Source of the DNA: Opitutia bacterium UBA4506
GTDB lineage: Bacteria; Verrucomicrobiota; Verrucomicrobiia; Opitutales; Puniceicoccaceae
DNA length: 48,049 bases
NCBI GenBank assembly: GCA_002388665.1
Contig: DGMY01000094.1
Coordinates: forward strand, 1 to 48,049
Direction: 5' to 3'
Shown here: positions 35,906-43,824 of the stretch, one piece after another
Numbering within the stretch: the first letter of the stretch is position 1
Layout: each line of letters begins with the position of its first letter
Position numbers and translations under genes: made by a program
Notes under the pieces: generated by a model
Told to the model about the DNA's origin: nothing
Database searches by the model: none
What the model saw: the letters and a program-made list of their open reading frames with translations, nothing else

Positions 35906-36529
35906 CTAAGATCCGGCGAGATCCTGCAGCTCGGCGATCCGCTTGGCTGCCACTTCCTGCTGCGCCTTTACCGCCGCGGGAATACCCTCGACGGACTCCA
36001 CTGGGATAAACTCGAGAGCCGCGGAGTTCATACAGTAACGCAATCCTGTTGGCTCGGGCCCATCCTCGAACACATGCCCGAGGTGTCCACCGCAATCGAC
36101 GCAGTAATTTTCGACTCTGCGCATTCCATAAGAAGTGTCCACCTCATCTCCGACCAGTCCTTCGGCAAGAGGTCGAGTGAAACTAGGCCAGCCGGTGCCC
36201 GACTTGAATTTATCCTCGCTCGAAAACAACGGCGTCCCTGTCGCAGCGCACACGTAGATTCCCACGCGTTTCTCGTCCCAATAGGGGTTCTGAAACGGTC
36301 TTTCCGTTCCGTGGTCACGCATGACCGCGAATTGCTCAGGAGTCAGCACCTCTCTCCATTGCGCCTCCGTCAACTGTACCTTCTCCGCACGGCCGGAAGC
36401 AAAATTCCCACTCGGAACTCCACAAGCCCCGTCTTCACAATGATCTTCACTCATAAATCCTCCTGTGTTCATCGAGACCCATAAAGCCGCCCCCACTGAA
36501 ACCAGCACCAACAGCAAAATTTTCCACAT
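35906..36529 (-). CDS. msrB: membrane-anchored peptide-methionine (R)-S-oxide reductase MsrB
   Basis: A 207-aa MsrB that reduces methionine-R-sulfoxide in proteins. An N-terminal membrane segment (KILLLVLVSVGAALWVSM, 3-20) is followed by a short Cys-containing stretch (HCEDGACG) and the MsrB fold: SGTGWPSFTRP, CVDCGGHLGHVF and the catalytic RYCMNSAAL. In the first zinc motif only one Cys remains (VCAATG instead of CxxC), while the second CxxC is present, so zinc binding may be lost or altered. The anchor implies a periplasmic or envelope-facing enzyme repairing oxidised proteins there. ATG at 36529 gives the anchor at the N terminus; an upstream start would add 15 unconserved residues. Confidence 0.93.
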   Translation of the reverse strand: MWKILLLVLVSVGAALWVSMNTGGFMSEDHCEDGACGVPSGNFASGRAEKVQLTEAQWREVLTPEQFAVMRDHGTERPFQNPYWDEKRVGIYVCAATGTPLFSSEDKFKSGTGWPSFTRPLAEGLVGDEVDTSYGMRRVENYCVDCGGHLGHVFEDGPEPTGLRYCMNSAALEFIPVESVEGIPAAVKAQQEVAAKRIAELQDLAGS

Positions 36530-36613
36530 GCCCCAAGCAAACCCAAAGTCCCCAAAAACGCAACTCCACCGCACCCTCGACCCCCTTTATGGCAATTATT
36601 TTATGTCTGATCT

Positions 36614-36629
36614 ATTATCTGGAGATAAT
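36614..36629. promoter_or_regulatory. perfect palindrome between msrB and coaC
   Basis: ATTATCT-GG-AGATAAT is a perfect 7-bp inverted repeat with a 2-nt centre, in the AT-rich 153-nt space between the divergent msrB and coaC starts. It could be an operator for either gene; no regulator is nearby. Confidence 0.35.
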
Positions 36630-36682
36630 TTTATCCGTTGCGGGATTCAGGCAATTGTTCATCGTGAGAATCAAATTGCGTC

Positions 36683-37267
36683 ATGCCAAAGATCGAAAAC
36701 AGCCCTCTATCACCTCTTGCTGGGAAAACCATTGTCCTCGGCGTGTGTGGTAGTATTGCCGCCTATCGAGCGGCCGACATTACGAGCCAACTGACGAAGG
36801 CAGGGGCCGCCGTTTTTCCGGTCATGACACTTGAGGCGACCCGGCTTATCGCACCACTGACATTGAAGACCCTCGCACGGAACCCCGTGTCATGGGATCT
36901 ATGGAAAGAAGAGGAAGGTTGGCAACCGGGGCACATCGAGCTCGCCGACAATGCCGACCTTTTTCTGGTCGCTCCAGCGACCGCGCATACGATGGCCTGC
37001 TTCACACACGGCCTGGCCCCCGACCTCCTCACCTCAATTTACCTGGCAACGCAGGCTCCAGTTCTCCTCGCTCCTGCGATGAATGGGAAGATGCTTTCCC
37101 ATCCCGCTACTGCAGGGAATTTGAAAATTCTACGAGAGCGCGGGCATCATTTCGTCGAACCGGCCGAGGGAATGCTCGCTTGCGGTTATGAAGGCAAAGG
37201 AAGGCTGGCTCCGGTCGAAGAGATCGTCGAAGCTGCCACAAATCTTCTGATAAGCAATCATGGCTGA
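36683..37267 (+). CDS. coaC: phosphopantothenoylcysteine decarboxylase-type flavoprotein (CoaC)
   Basis: A 194-aa flavoprotein of the HFCD family. GVCGSIAAYRA (20-30) forms the FMN phosphate loop, GHIELADNADLFLVAPATAHTM (83-104) contains the active-site His84, APAMNGKM (130-137) the substrate-contacting Asn134, and the flap GMLACGYEGKGRL (163-175) the catalytic Cys167. It converts phosphopantothenoylcysteine to phosphopantetheine in coenzyme A synthesis. Most bacteria encode this fused to the synthetase CoaB; here the chain stops after the decarboxylase and the next frame is holA, so CoaB must be elsewhere. ATG at 36683 fits. The gene overlaps holA by 8 nt. Another HFCD decarboxylase is a minor alternative. 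Confidence 0.88.
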   Translation: MPKIENSPLSPLAGKTIVLGVCGSIAAYRAADITSQLTKAGAAVFPVMTLEATRLIAPLTLKTLARNPVSWDLWKEEEGWQPGHIELADNADLFLVAPATAHTMACFTHGLAPDLLTSIYLATQAPVLLAPAMNGKMLSHPATAGNLKILRERGHHFVEPAEGMLACGYEGKGRLAPVEEIVEAATNLLISNHG

Positions 37268-38375
37268 TTCCTTTGCACTGGTATTGGGCGACGACGAATT
37301 TCTCGTCGACCGTCGGGCTGGCGAAATATTTACTCCCTGGAAAGCCGCGGCAACAGATGAGTACTCGGTCGAGGTAATCGACGGGCGGGCACAAACGGTC
37401 GATGAAGCGAGCACCGCAATCTCCCGATTTGCCGAATCCGCGCAAACGGATTCTCTATTTGGCGGTGGAGCAAAAACGGTTTGGCTTCGAAATCTGAATT
37501 TCCTCGGTGAGGGCCGTCTCGGCCAAAGTGCCGGAGCGAAGGAAGAGGTCGAACGACTCCAAGGGCTTCTGGGGCAAATGGCCGGAGGGGATTCAAAAAT
37601 TCTTGTTTCCGGAGCTCCCGTCGATCGACGGCGCGCATTCTACAAGTGGGCATCGAAGCAAAAAGGATTCGAGGCCATCGACGCGAAAAAAGCGGGTCCA
37701 GCAGCGTTTCAACAAGTCGTCGAACAAGAATGCGAAGCCTCCGGGGTAAAACTGTCCCGCATGGCACTGGAAATCCTGCGGGCCAAACTCAATGGGGAGA
37801 TCCGCATGGCGGTGGAAGAGATCCGCAAGTTGATCACCGCCCTACCCGCTGGCAAAACCGAGATCACGGAGAAGCAGGTGACCGAAGAGGTCCCGGAATT
37901 CGGAGAACCCGAATTTTTTGAAGCAGCCGACAAATTCTTTCGTGGGAATTTAGCCGACGCACTGGAAGCCATTCGGCGCCATTTTTTCACTCAGAAGGAA
38001 GGGCGCCCTCTTCTAGCCAACTTGCTCAACCGCAACCGGTTAATGATTCAAGTCCGAGTCCTCTCGGATAGCCGCATGCTCAAAGGGAGCGGAAATCGAG
38101 TCGACGCGGCGAGCCTGAAGGAAGCTGCGGCATGGGCTGAACCTTGGTATGGGGACACCACGAAGAAGACACCCGTGAACGTCTTTGCGCAGAACCCTTA
38201 CTATCTCGGCAATTTAGCAGGTGCGGCACGCCGGCTGACACTGCGTCAGCTCTTCGATTTTCAGACAGCTTTCGTCGACGCCTTCATGGAGATGATCAAT
38301 CGGCCCAACGATCACGAAGCGGTTTTCCGGGAACTCGCCGTTCGATGCCTGGCCCCATCCGGCCCGAAACGGTAG
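37260..38375 (+). CDS. holA: DNA polymerase III subunit delta
   Basis: A 371-aa HolA-type clamp-loader subunit that opens the beta clamp. Domain I begins FALVLGDDEFLVDR (5-18), with a typical KTVWLRNLNFLGEG and KILVSGAPVDRRRAFYKW; domain II contains LRAKLNGEIRMAVEEIRKL (the conserved 'G.D.r.l..El.KL' region); domain III has FFEAADKFFRGNLADALEAIRRHF and RPLLANLLNRNRLMIQVR, where delta proteins carry their collar-helix signature. Sequence similarity in this family is always low, but order and spacing are right. ATG overlaps coaC. Its stop is 1 nt from the stop of the convergent YmdB-type gene, leaving no room for a terminator. Confidence 0.87.
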   Translation: MADSFALVLGDDEFLVDRRAGEIFTPWKAAATDEYSVEVIDGRAQTVDEASTAISRFAESAQTDSLFGGGAKTVWLRNLNFLGEGRLGQSAGAKEEVERLQGLLGQMAGGDSKILVSGAPVDRRRAFYKWASKQKGFEAIDAKKAGPAAFQQVVEQECEASGVKLSRMALEILRAKLNGEIRMAVEEIRKLITALPAGKTEITEKQVTEEVPEFGEPEFFEAADKFFRGNLADALEAIRRHFFTQKEGRPLLANLLNRNRLMIQVRVLSDSRMLKGSGNRVDAASLKEAAAWAEPWYGDTTKKTPVNVFAQNPYYLGNLAGAARRLTLRQLFDFQTAFVDAFMEMINRPNDHEAVFRELAVRCLAPSGPKR

Positions 38376-38376
38376 A

Positions 38377-39177
38377 CTAGAGTCCGGCCTCGCTGGCGGT
38401 ATCCGGAACGGCCAATAGCTCAATCGATGTCGCCTTTCCGGTGGAATCGAAGTCAATGATTACGCCCCGCATCCAGACATCCTCTTGCGCGACGGTAAAT
38501 TTTCTCGGCATCCCATCAATAAATCGCTGCAGGACCGGTTCGACCTCGCGACCAAGCACGGATCGGTAGGGGCCCGTCATGCCAACATCCGTAATCGCGG
38601 CAGTCCCGCGCGGAAGGATCCGCGCATCCGCCGTGGCGGTGTGGGTATGGGTCCCCACAACGGCAGTGGCCAGACCGTCCAGCATCCACGCCATTGCGAT
38701 CTTCTCCGAAGTGGTCTCGGCGTGGATCTCCACGAGAAGAGCATCAACCTCCGGCCTCAGTTTCTCAACCAGGCGCTCAGCTTCCCGAAAGGGGCAGGAT
38801 GATTTGATCTTCATGAACTCCCGGCCCAACACGGTGAACACACCTAATCGGAAGCTTCCGCCATTGATAATCAAATGGGTACGACCGGGACAACTCGCGT
38901 CCAAATTCGCGGGGCGGCACACTTTATCCAACCCCCCAATCTCCGCGGGAAAGCCCCTTTGGTCCCACACGTGGTCCCCCAGCGTGATGGCATCGACTCC
39001 ATAGTCCAGAATCTCCCGGGCCATTTTTCCGGTGATCCCCGCACCCGCAGCGGCGTTCTCACCATTTGCGATGACTCGATCAATCTGGCGCGTTTGACGA
39101 ATCTCCTGAAGGCGCTGCTGCAAAATCTTACGACCGGGGCGACCAACGATGTCCCCCAAAAACAAAATACGTGGCAT
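38377..39177 (-). CDS. YmdB-family metallophosphodiesterase (TIGR00282 type)
   Basis: A 266-aa calcineurin-like phosphoesterase. ILFLGDIVGRPGR (4-16) supplies the first metal ligand, VIANGENAAAGAGIT (35-49) the bridging Asn/Glu region, AITLGDHVWDQ (63-73) the next, VDALLVEIHAETTSEKIAMAW the Glu/His pair with the family 'E..SEK.A' mark, and VVGTHTHTATADARILPRGTAAITDVGMTGPY the His cluster. Bacillus YmdB hydrolyses 2',3'-cyclic nucleotides and affects biofilm and RNA turnover; the same chemistry is expected. It is divergent from ilvB over 96 nt and convergent with holA. Confidence 0.93.
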   Translation of the reverse strand: MPRILFLGDIVGRPGRKILQQRLQEIRQTRQIDRVIANGENAAAGAGITGKMAREILDYGVDAITLGDHVWDQRGFPAEIGGLDKVCRPANLDASCPGRTHLIINGGSFRLGVFTVLGREFMKIKSSCPFREAERLVEKLRPEVDALLVEIHAETTSEKIAMAWMLDGLATAVVGTHTHTATADARILPRGTAAITDVGMTGPYRSVLGREVEPVLQRFIDGMPRKFTVAQEDVWMRGVIIDFDSTGKATSIELLAVPDTASEAGL

Positions 39178-39273
39178 GCCTGTATTGACTCATTCTGCCC
39201 GTCGAAAGGAAAGGATGAAATGCTTGCTTCCGCGCACCAATCCGGGTTTCCTTTTCCCCTTTTCCACAAAACC

Positions 39274-41064
39274 ATGTCGACCAAATCAGCAAAGCCTTCG
39301 CCGGAAACCGTTCTTCCGTTCCAGCCTCAATATGAGGAAGGACCTGAAATGATAGGTGCCGACGTCGTGGTATCCGCCCTTGAACGGGAGGGTGTCGACA
39401 CCGTGTTTGCCTACCCTGGCGGCGCCTCACTCGAGCTGCACCAAGCGCTCGTTCGTTCGGAAAAGATTCGCACAATCCTCCCCCGCCACGAACAAGGCGG
39501 CGGATTCATGGCCCACGGCTACGCCCGCGCCACCGGCAAAGCATCGGTCTGCATGGCCACATCCGGCCCCGGAGCGACCAATTTGATCACCTGTATCGCC
39601 GATGCGTACATGGATAGCATCCCCCTGATCGCGATCACCGGCCAAGTGTACCAAACGCTGATCGGAAAGAGCGCATTCCAGGAAACTGACTTCCTGGGCA
39701 TTTCAATGCCAGTGGTCAAGCACAGCTATCTGGTACTGAAAGCGGAAGATCTGCCTACCGTCATCAAAGAAGCTTTTCATATCGCGCAGACTGGCCGTCC
39801 CGGCCCGGTTCTCATCGATATCCCGAAGGACGTACAGCAGAGTCTTTTCAAACCCAAATTCCCTCTCGAGATCAACCTCCCCGGCTACCCCGAACCTCCC
39901 GTTGCAGAAGATGAGAAACTGCTGGAAGTTCTGGGGCTGATCCAACAAGCCGAACGCCCGGTCCTTTACACAGGCGGCGGAATTATCAGCAGTCACGCCA
40001 CAGAAGCGCTGCGAGAATTTTCCCGGAAGACCGGCGTTCCCGTCGCCTCAACGCTGATGGGCTTGGGAGCAATGGACCCCGACGAAGAATTGTCCCTTTA
40101 CTGGTTCGGTATGCACGGTTCGGTCGCGGGGAATTGGGCGGTGTGCGAAAGTGACCTCCTCATCTGCGCGGGCGCCCGATTCGACGACCGGATTACCGGC
40201 AAGGTCGAGAAATTCGCTCCCGATGCGAAGATCGTTCACTTTGACCTGGACCGTTCGGAGCACCACAAAAACAAAAAGGCCCATTTTCCAATTTTCGGGG
40301 AAATTCGTCACGCTCTCGAGCGCATGAACGAGTTGATCGACTCCACTGATTTCGCCAAACCGGATCTTTCTCCGTGGATGGCAAAACTCACCGACTGGAA
40401 AAAGCAACACCCTTTCCACTTCAAGGAAAGCCCACACATTCTTCCCCAGGAGGCAATTAAGGTCCTCTACGAAGAGACCAACGGTGACGCGATCATTACG
40501 ACCGGAGTTGGCCAGCACCAGATGTGGGCCGCCCAGTACTACCGATTCAAAGAGCCGCGCACCTACATCAGCTCGCTCGGTCTCGGAACGATGGGATTCG
40601 GATATCCCGCCGCCGTTGGCGCCAAAGTCGCCTTCCCCGATAAGCAGGTGATTGATATCGATGGCGATGGATCATTTCTGATGAACGTTCAGGAGCTCGC
40701 GACTGCGAACATCGAGAAGATCAACGCTAAGTGCCTCCTCCTGAACAACCAGCACCTCGGTATGGTCGTCCAATGGGAAGACCGCTTCTACCAAGGGTGC
40801 CGCGGGCAGACCATCCTCGGCGATCCCGAAAATATCGGAAGTCCCGAGAACATCGACGGACTCTACCCGAATTTTGTTAAGATTGCAGAAGGGTTTGGCG
40901 TGAAAGCACGCCGCGTGATCCGCAAAGAAGAACTCCGGGAAGCCATTCAGGAAATGCTCGCCCACGACGGTCCCTACCTCCTCGACGTAGTCGTTCCCTA
41001 CACAGAGCATGTTCTTCCAATGATTCCACAAGGAAAGTCCGCTAAGGAAATCCTCACCGAGTGA
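39274..41064 (+). CDS. ilvB: acetolactate synthase large subunit
   Basis: A 596-aa thiamine-diphosphate enzyme making acetolactate or acetohydroxybutyrate, the first common step to valine, leucine and isoleucine. The N-terminal domain has FAYPGGASLELHQAL and the catalytic Glu73 in LPRHEQGGGFMAHGYARATG; the central FAD region contains GAMDPDEELSLYWFGMHGSV; the C-terminal diphosphate motif runs from IDGDGSFLMN (near 461) to CLLLNN, followed by QHLGMVVQWEDRFY, which is diagnostic for IlvB. ATG at 39274 is chosen; the frame is open much further upstream through the YmdB-type gene. No regulatory-subunit gene (ilvN) follows, which is unusual; a GH13 gene comes next after 154 nt. Confidence 0.95.
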   Translation: MSTKSAKPSPETVLPFQPQYEEGPEMIGADVVVSALEREGVDTVFAYPGGASLELHQALVRSEKIRTILPRHEQGGGFMAHGYARATGKASVCMATSGPGATNLITCIADAYMDSIPLIAITGQVYQTLIGKSAFQETDFLGISMPVVKHSYLVLKAEDLPTVIKEAFHIAQTGRPGPVLIDIPKDVQQSLFKPKFPLEINLPGYPEPPVAEDEKLLEVLGLIQQAERPVLYTGGGIISSHATEALREFSRKTGVPVASTLMGLGAMDPDEELSLYWFGMHGSVAGNWAVCESDLLICAGARFDDRITGKVEKFAPDAKIVHFDLDRSEHHKNKKAHFPIFGEIRHALERMNELIDSTDFAKPDLSPWMAKLTDWKKQHPFHFKESPHILPQEAIKVLYEETNGDAIITTGVGQHQMWAAQYYRFKEPRTYISSLGLGTMGFGYPAAVGAKVAFPDKQVIDIDGDGSFLMNVQELATANIEKINAKCLLLNNQHLGMVVQWEDRFYQGCRGQTILGDPENIGSPENIDGLYPNFVKIAEGFGVKARRVIRKEELREAIQEMLAHDGPYLLDVVVPYTEHVLPMIPQGKSAKEILTE

Positions 41065-41118
41065 TTGAAGCCAGACGGTCCTCGACCAAGAAGACGGGCC
41101 ACGATGCAGGCGTTGCTT

Positions 41119-41205
41119 CGGTTGTCCGGACCCAAAAATCTTCCAACACTGCAACAATCCCTTTTGATTCGCGGTATGTCCGGTTGACAACCGCACAGGG
41201 TCCGG
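41119..41205. promoter_or_regulatory. interlocking inverted repeats in the ilvB-GH13 gap
   Basis: CGGTTGTC (41119-41126) and CCGGACCC (41126-41133) have reverse complements GACAACCG (41186-41193) and GGGTCCGG (41198-41205), in the order A-B-A'-B', so the two pairings interlock (pseudoknot or alternatives). In addition CGGTTG-A-CAACCG (41181-41193) is a perfect 13-nt palindrome, 25 nt before the GH13 GTG, and its left half is also in copy A. It could be an operator pair or an RNA switch for the GH13 gene. Confidence 0.35.
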
Positions 41206-41218
41206 TTCCTGTTGTGGC

Positions 41219-43657
41219 GTGAGCGACGAACCGAAGATCCTCCAAGCCTACTGGGAGTCCACTAGTTCCGGTCTCGTCGTGCTCAACCACGACTGGGTCA
41301 GCCAAAAAGAAAAGCCTCCCCTGTTTTTCGGCCCGCCGACTCGCCCGTTTCAGCAACTTGAACGAACCTCGCCATTGCTCTACGGGCAGATGGCGGGATA
41401 CCTCAAGTTTCGCCGAAAACTCCTATTTACCTTTGAGCTCCCAGAGAGAGAGAATAGCGAGCTACTCAAACAGGGGATCTACGTAGCTGGCCCATTCAAC
41501 AACTGGAGCCCCCTGGATCACGGAAAAACTTGGCGGATGCAACGAACCCGTCTCGACGGTATCGATTTTGCAGTCCTACGGTTCCCGTCCGAACAGATCG
41601 ACCCTTCCGCTCCGTTTACTTTCAAATTTCAAACCGGCAACGGAGACTGGCTCGAGGTGTCCCGCAGCGCGCCCAACGCAGTGTTTGACGAAAATGGCGC
41701 CTGCAACCACGAGTACCATCCAGAACGCACGGGACTCCATTTGTTCACGTTTCACGTTTCCGAGAACGAGGAAACCGAGGGCAATGAACAGGTAATCTGG
41801 TCATCCCCGGAACACACGGAAGTCCGCCACCTTCCGCCGACTCGTGACTTTCTCGAGCTCCACTCCGATGCACAGCTCGGTGCGACACTCGAGAAGAACG
41901 GAACCACCTTCCGCATCTTCGCACCCCGGGCGAGCAGAGTTGTAGTCGAGTTCGAAAACGACCCGTCCATGAGCTCACCCACTTCAGCAGAGCTCACAGG
42001 ACCACAGGAAGGGGTATGGGAAGCCCATGTCCCCAAGCGCTTAGAGAAGTGGTTCTACCAGTACCGCATTTTTGGCGAGAATCCTGATACCTCTACCCAG
42101 TTCAACCCCGACATTGCCATCCTCGATCCCTATGCGAAAGCCGCCTACGGCCGGTCCGGGCCAGGTATCATCCTCGGTGAATCGTCGTTCCCAAAAAACG
42201 GCGTAGACCCAGGGTTTACACCGCCTCGATGGGACGATCTGGTCGTCTGCGAGTGCCACGTGCGCGATTTGCTCGCGCGTCTCCCCTCATCGATGAAGCC
42301 AGAGGATCGACTCGGCTACACCGGGCTGGCAAAATGGATACGCAGCGGCCAGTCCTACCTGCACGAACTCGGAGTCAATGCCGTCGAACTCCAACCCATC
42401 CAGGAATTTGATAGCCTCTCGAAGGAGGAATATCACTGGGGCTACATGCCCGTAAACTATTTCTCCCCCGAAAGCACGTACGCCAAACATCCGGAAAAGG
42501 CCAGCCAGGTCGAGGAGTTCCGCGATCTGGTTCAGGCGATGCACGAGCAAGAATTCACCGTCATCCTGGATGTCGTCTACAACCACATCGGTGAGCCGAA
42601 CAATCTCCTCTTTCTCGATAAATATTACTACTTCCACCTCAATACTCATCACTACCTGATGAACTGGAGCGGGTGTGGAAATGACTTACGCACTGATGCT
42701 CCGATGGTCCGTAGAATCATCATTGAGAGCTTGGTTCATCTGGTCGAGCAATATGGGGTCGACGGGTTTCGCTTCGACCTAGCGGACTTGGTCGGTAAGC
42801 CAACACTCATGGCGATCGAAAAGGAGCTCAAGGCACGCTTTCCACACATCATCCTAATCGCCGAACCCTGGAGCTTCCGCGGTCATATCGCCGACGATCT
42901 CAAAGATACCGGATGGTCATCATGGAACGATGGGTACCGGGATTTCCTCGCCGAGTATGTGCGAGGATCGAGCAACCGCGATGCGGCCCAATATTTCATC
43001 GCTGGTTCGCCCAACAGCCGAACCAGTTGGCCCGCTCAAACCGTGAACTACGCCGAGTCTCACGACGACTATTGCTGGCTAGACAGAATCACTGAAAACC
43101 CGGACCACGTCGGATGGAATCCCACACCGACCGACAGGCGTCGAACTCATCTCATGGGCGCGCTCCTGTTTTCTTCACTCGGCATCCCCATGCTTTCTGC
43201 CGGTCAAGATGGTCTCCGCACCAAGGGAGGAGTCCACAACACCTATCAACGAGGAGATCTCAACGCGATCGACTACGAAAGGCGGACCTACTACTCGGGA
43301 ACGGCACAGTATTTTGCGCAGTGGACGCGCCTACGCATTTCACAGGTTGGGCGTCTTTTGCGGCCGGGTAAACACCGAGATGGTTACCTCACCTTCTCAG
43401 GCGCCGATGATTCGACAGCTATCGCCTGTCTCTACAATGCGGATCAAGTCGATGGACGAGAGCAGCTTTTGTTCGCCATCAACCCCCATTTCGAACCGGC
43501 ACTCATACCTATGCCCAAGGGGGCTCAGCGAGAAGACTGGACTCAAATCGCCGATCAAGAGCGGGTTAGCCGCCACGGACTCGAAGGTGCGCTCCATGCG
43601 ATAAGCCCCAAAGGAATCTACCTTCCCGCCATGTCCTGCGGCCTCTGGCGCTCTTAG
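41219..43657 (+). CDS. pullulanase/isoamylase-like GH13 enzyme
   Basis: An 812-aa alpha-amylase-superfamily protein. Two beta-sandwich regions precede the barrel: one with GIYVAGPFNNWSPLDHGKTW (about 90-109) and a CBM48-like one with TTFRIFAPRASRVVVEFE. The barrel has region I DVVYNHIGE (Asp451, His456), region II DGFRFDLADL with nucleophile Asp520, region III LIAEPWSF with acid/base Glu549 and region IV NYAESHDD with Asp616. Region IV and the YHWGYMPVNYFSPESTYA segment are those of alpha-1,6-debranching enzymes (pullulanase, isoamylase) rather than branching enzymes. All four catalytic residues are present and there is no signal peptide, so it probably debranches intracellular glycogen. GTG at 41219 is the likely start; SD is weak. 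Exact specificity is uncertain. Confidence 0.88.
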   Translation: MSDEPKILQAYWESTSSGLVVLNHDWVSQKEKPPLFFGPPTRPFQQLERTSPLLYGQMAGYLKFRRKLLFTFELPERENSELLKQGIYVAGPFNNWSPLDHGKTWRMQRTRLDGIDFAVLRFPSEQIDPSAPFTFKFQTGNGDWLEVSRSAPNAVFDENGACNHEYHPERTGLHLFTFHVSENEETEGNEQVIWSSPEHTEVRHLPPTRDFLELHSDAQLGATLEKNGTTFRIFAPRASRVVVEFENDPSMSSPTSAELTGPQEGVWEAHVPKRLEKWFYQYRIFGENPDTSTQFNPDIAILDPYAKAAYGRSGPGIILGESSFPKNGVDPGFTPPRWDDLVVCECHVRDLLARLPSSMKPEDRLGYTGLAKWIRSGQSYLHELGVNAVELQPIQEFDSLSKEEYHWGYMPVNYFSPESTYAKHPEKASQVEEFRDLVQAMHEQEFTVILDVVYNHIGEPNNLLFLDKYYYFHLNTHHYLMNWSGCGNDLRTDAPMVRRIIIESLVHLVEQYGVDGFRFDLADLVGKPTLMAIEKELKARFPHIILIAEPWSFRGHIADDLKDTGWSSWNDGYRDFLAEYVRGSSNRDAAQYFIAGSPNSRTSWPAQTVNYAESHDDYCWLDRITENPDHVGWNPTPTDRRRTHLMGALLFSSLGIPMLSAGQDGLRTKGGVHNTYQRGDLNAIDYERRTYYSGTAQYFAQWTRLRISQVGRLLRPGKHRDGYLTFSGADDSTAIACLYNADQVDGREQLLFAINPHFEPALIPMPKGAQREDWTQIADQERVSRHGLEGALHAISPKGIYLPAMSCGLWRS

Positions 43658-43680
43658 CTCTCCTAATCTGATGAATTCTT

Positions 43681-43708
43681 TTTACTACTTCCACGCATTG
43701 TGCATAAT
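43681..43708 (+). promoter_or_regulatory. candidate promoter of gap
   Basis: TTTACT and CATAAT are separated by 16 nt in the 167-nt gap before gap, giving a leader of about 115 nt. Both boxes deviate from the sigma-70 consensus, so this is only a candidate. Confidence 0.25.
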
Positions 43709-43824
43709 TCCCACTGTTATTCTCTTGCCTTGCCATTCGGTCACCTTTTGATCGAAAGAGCCTTTTTCTGACAATCGGGAAAACCAAAATTTAAATTTCT
43801 CTAATCCAAAAAATAGGAAACAAC

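Noticed and set aside
36465..36794. 109-codon plus-strand frame between msrB and coaC
   Set aside because: It overlaps both genes and has no recognisable domain; I also compared it with RNA polymerase omega, which it does not resemble.
38875..39273. Long N-terminal extension of IlvB
   Set aside because: It is the antisense of the YmdB-type gene; family similarity begins after 39274.
39178..39273. TTGACT as ilvB promoter or an attenuator leader
   Set aside because: No -10 at proper spacing, no leader peptide rich in Val/Leu/Ile and no terminator hairpin.
41054..41356. 100-codon minus-strand frame across the ilvB-GH13 gap
   Set aside because: It overlaps the 3' end of ilvB and the 5' end of GH13, shows no family motif, and has no supporting ribosome-binding site.
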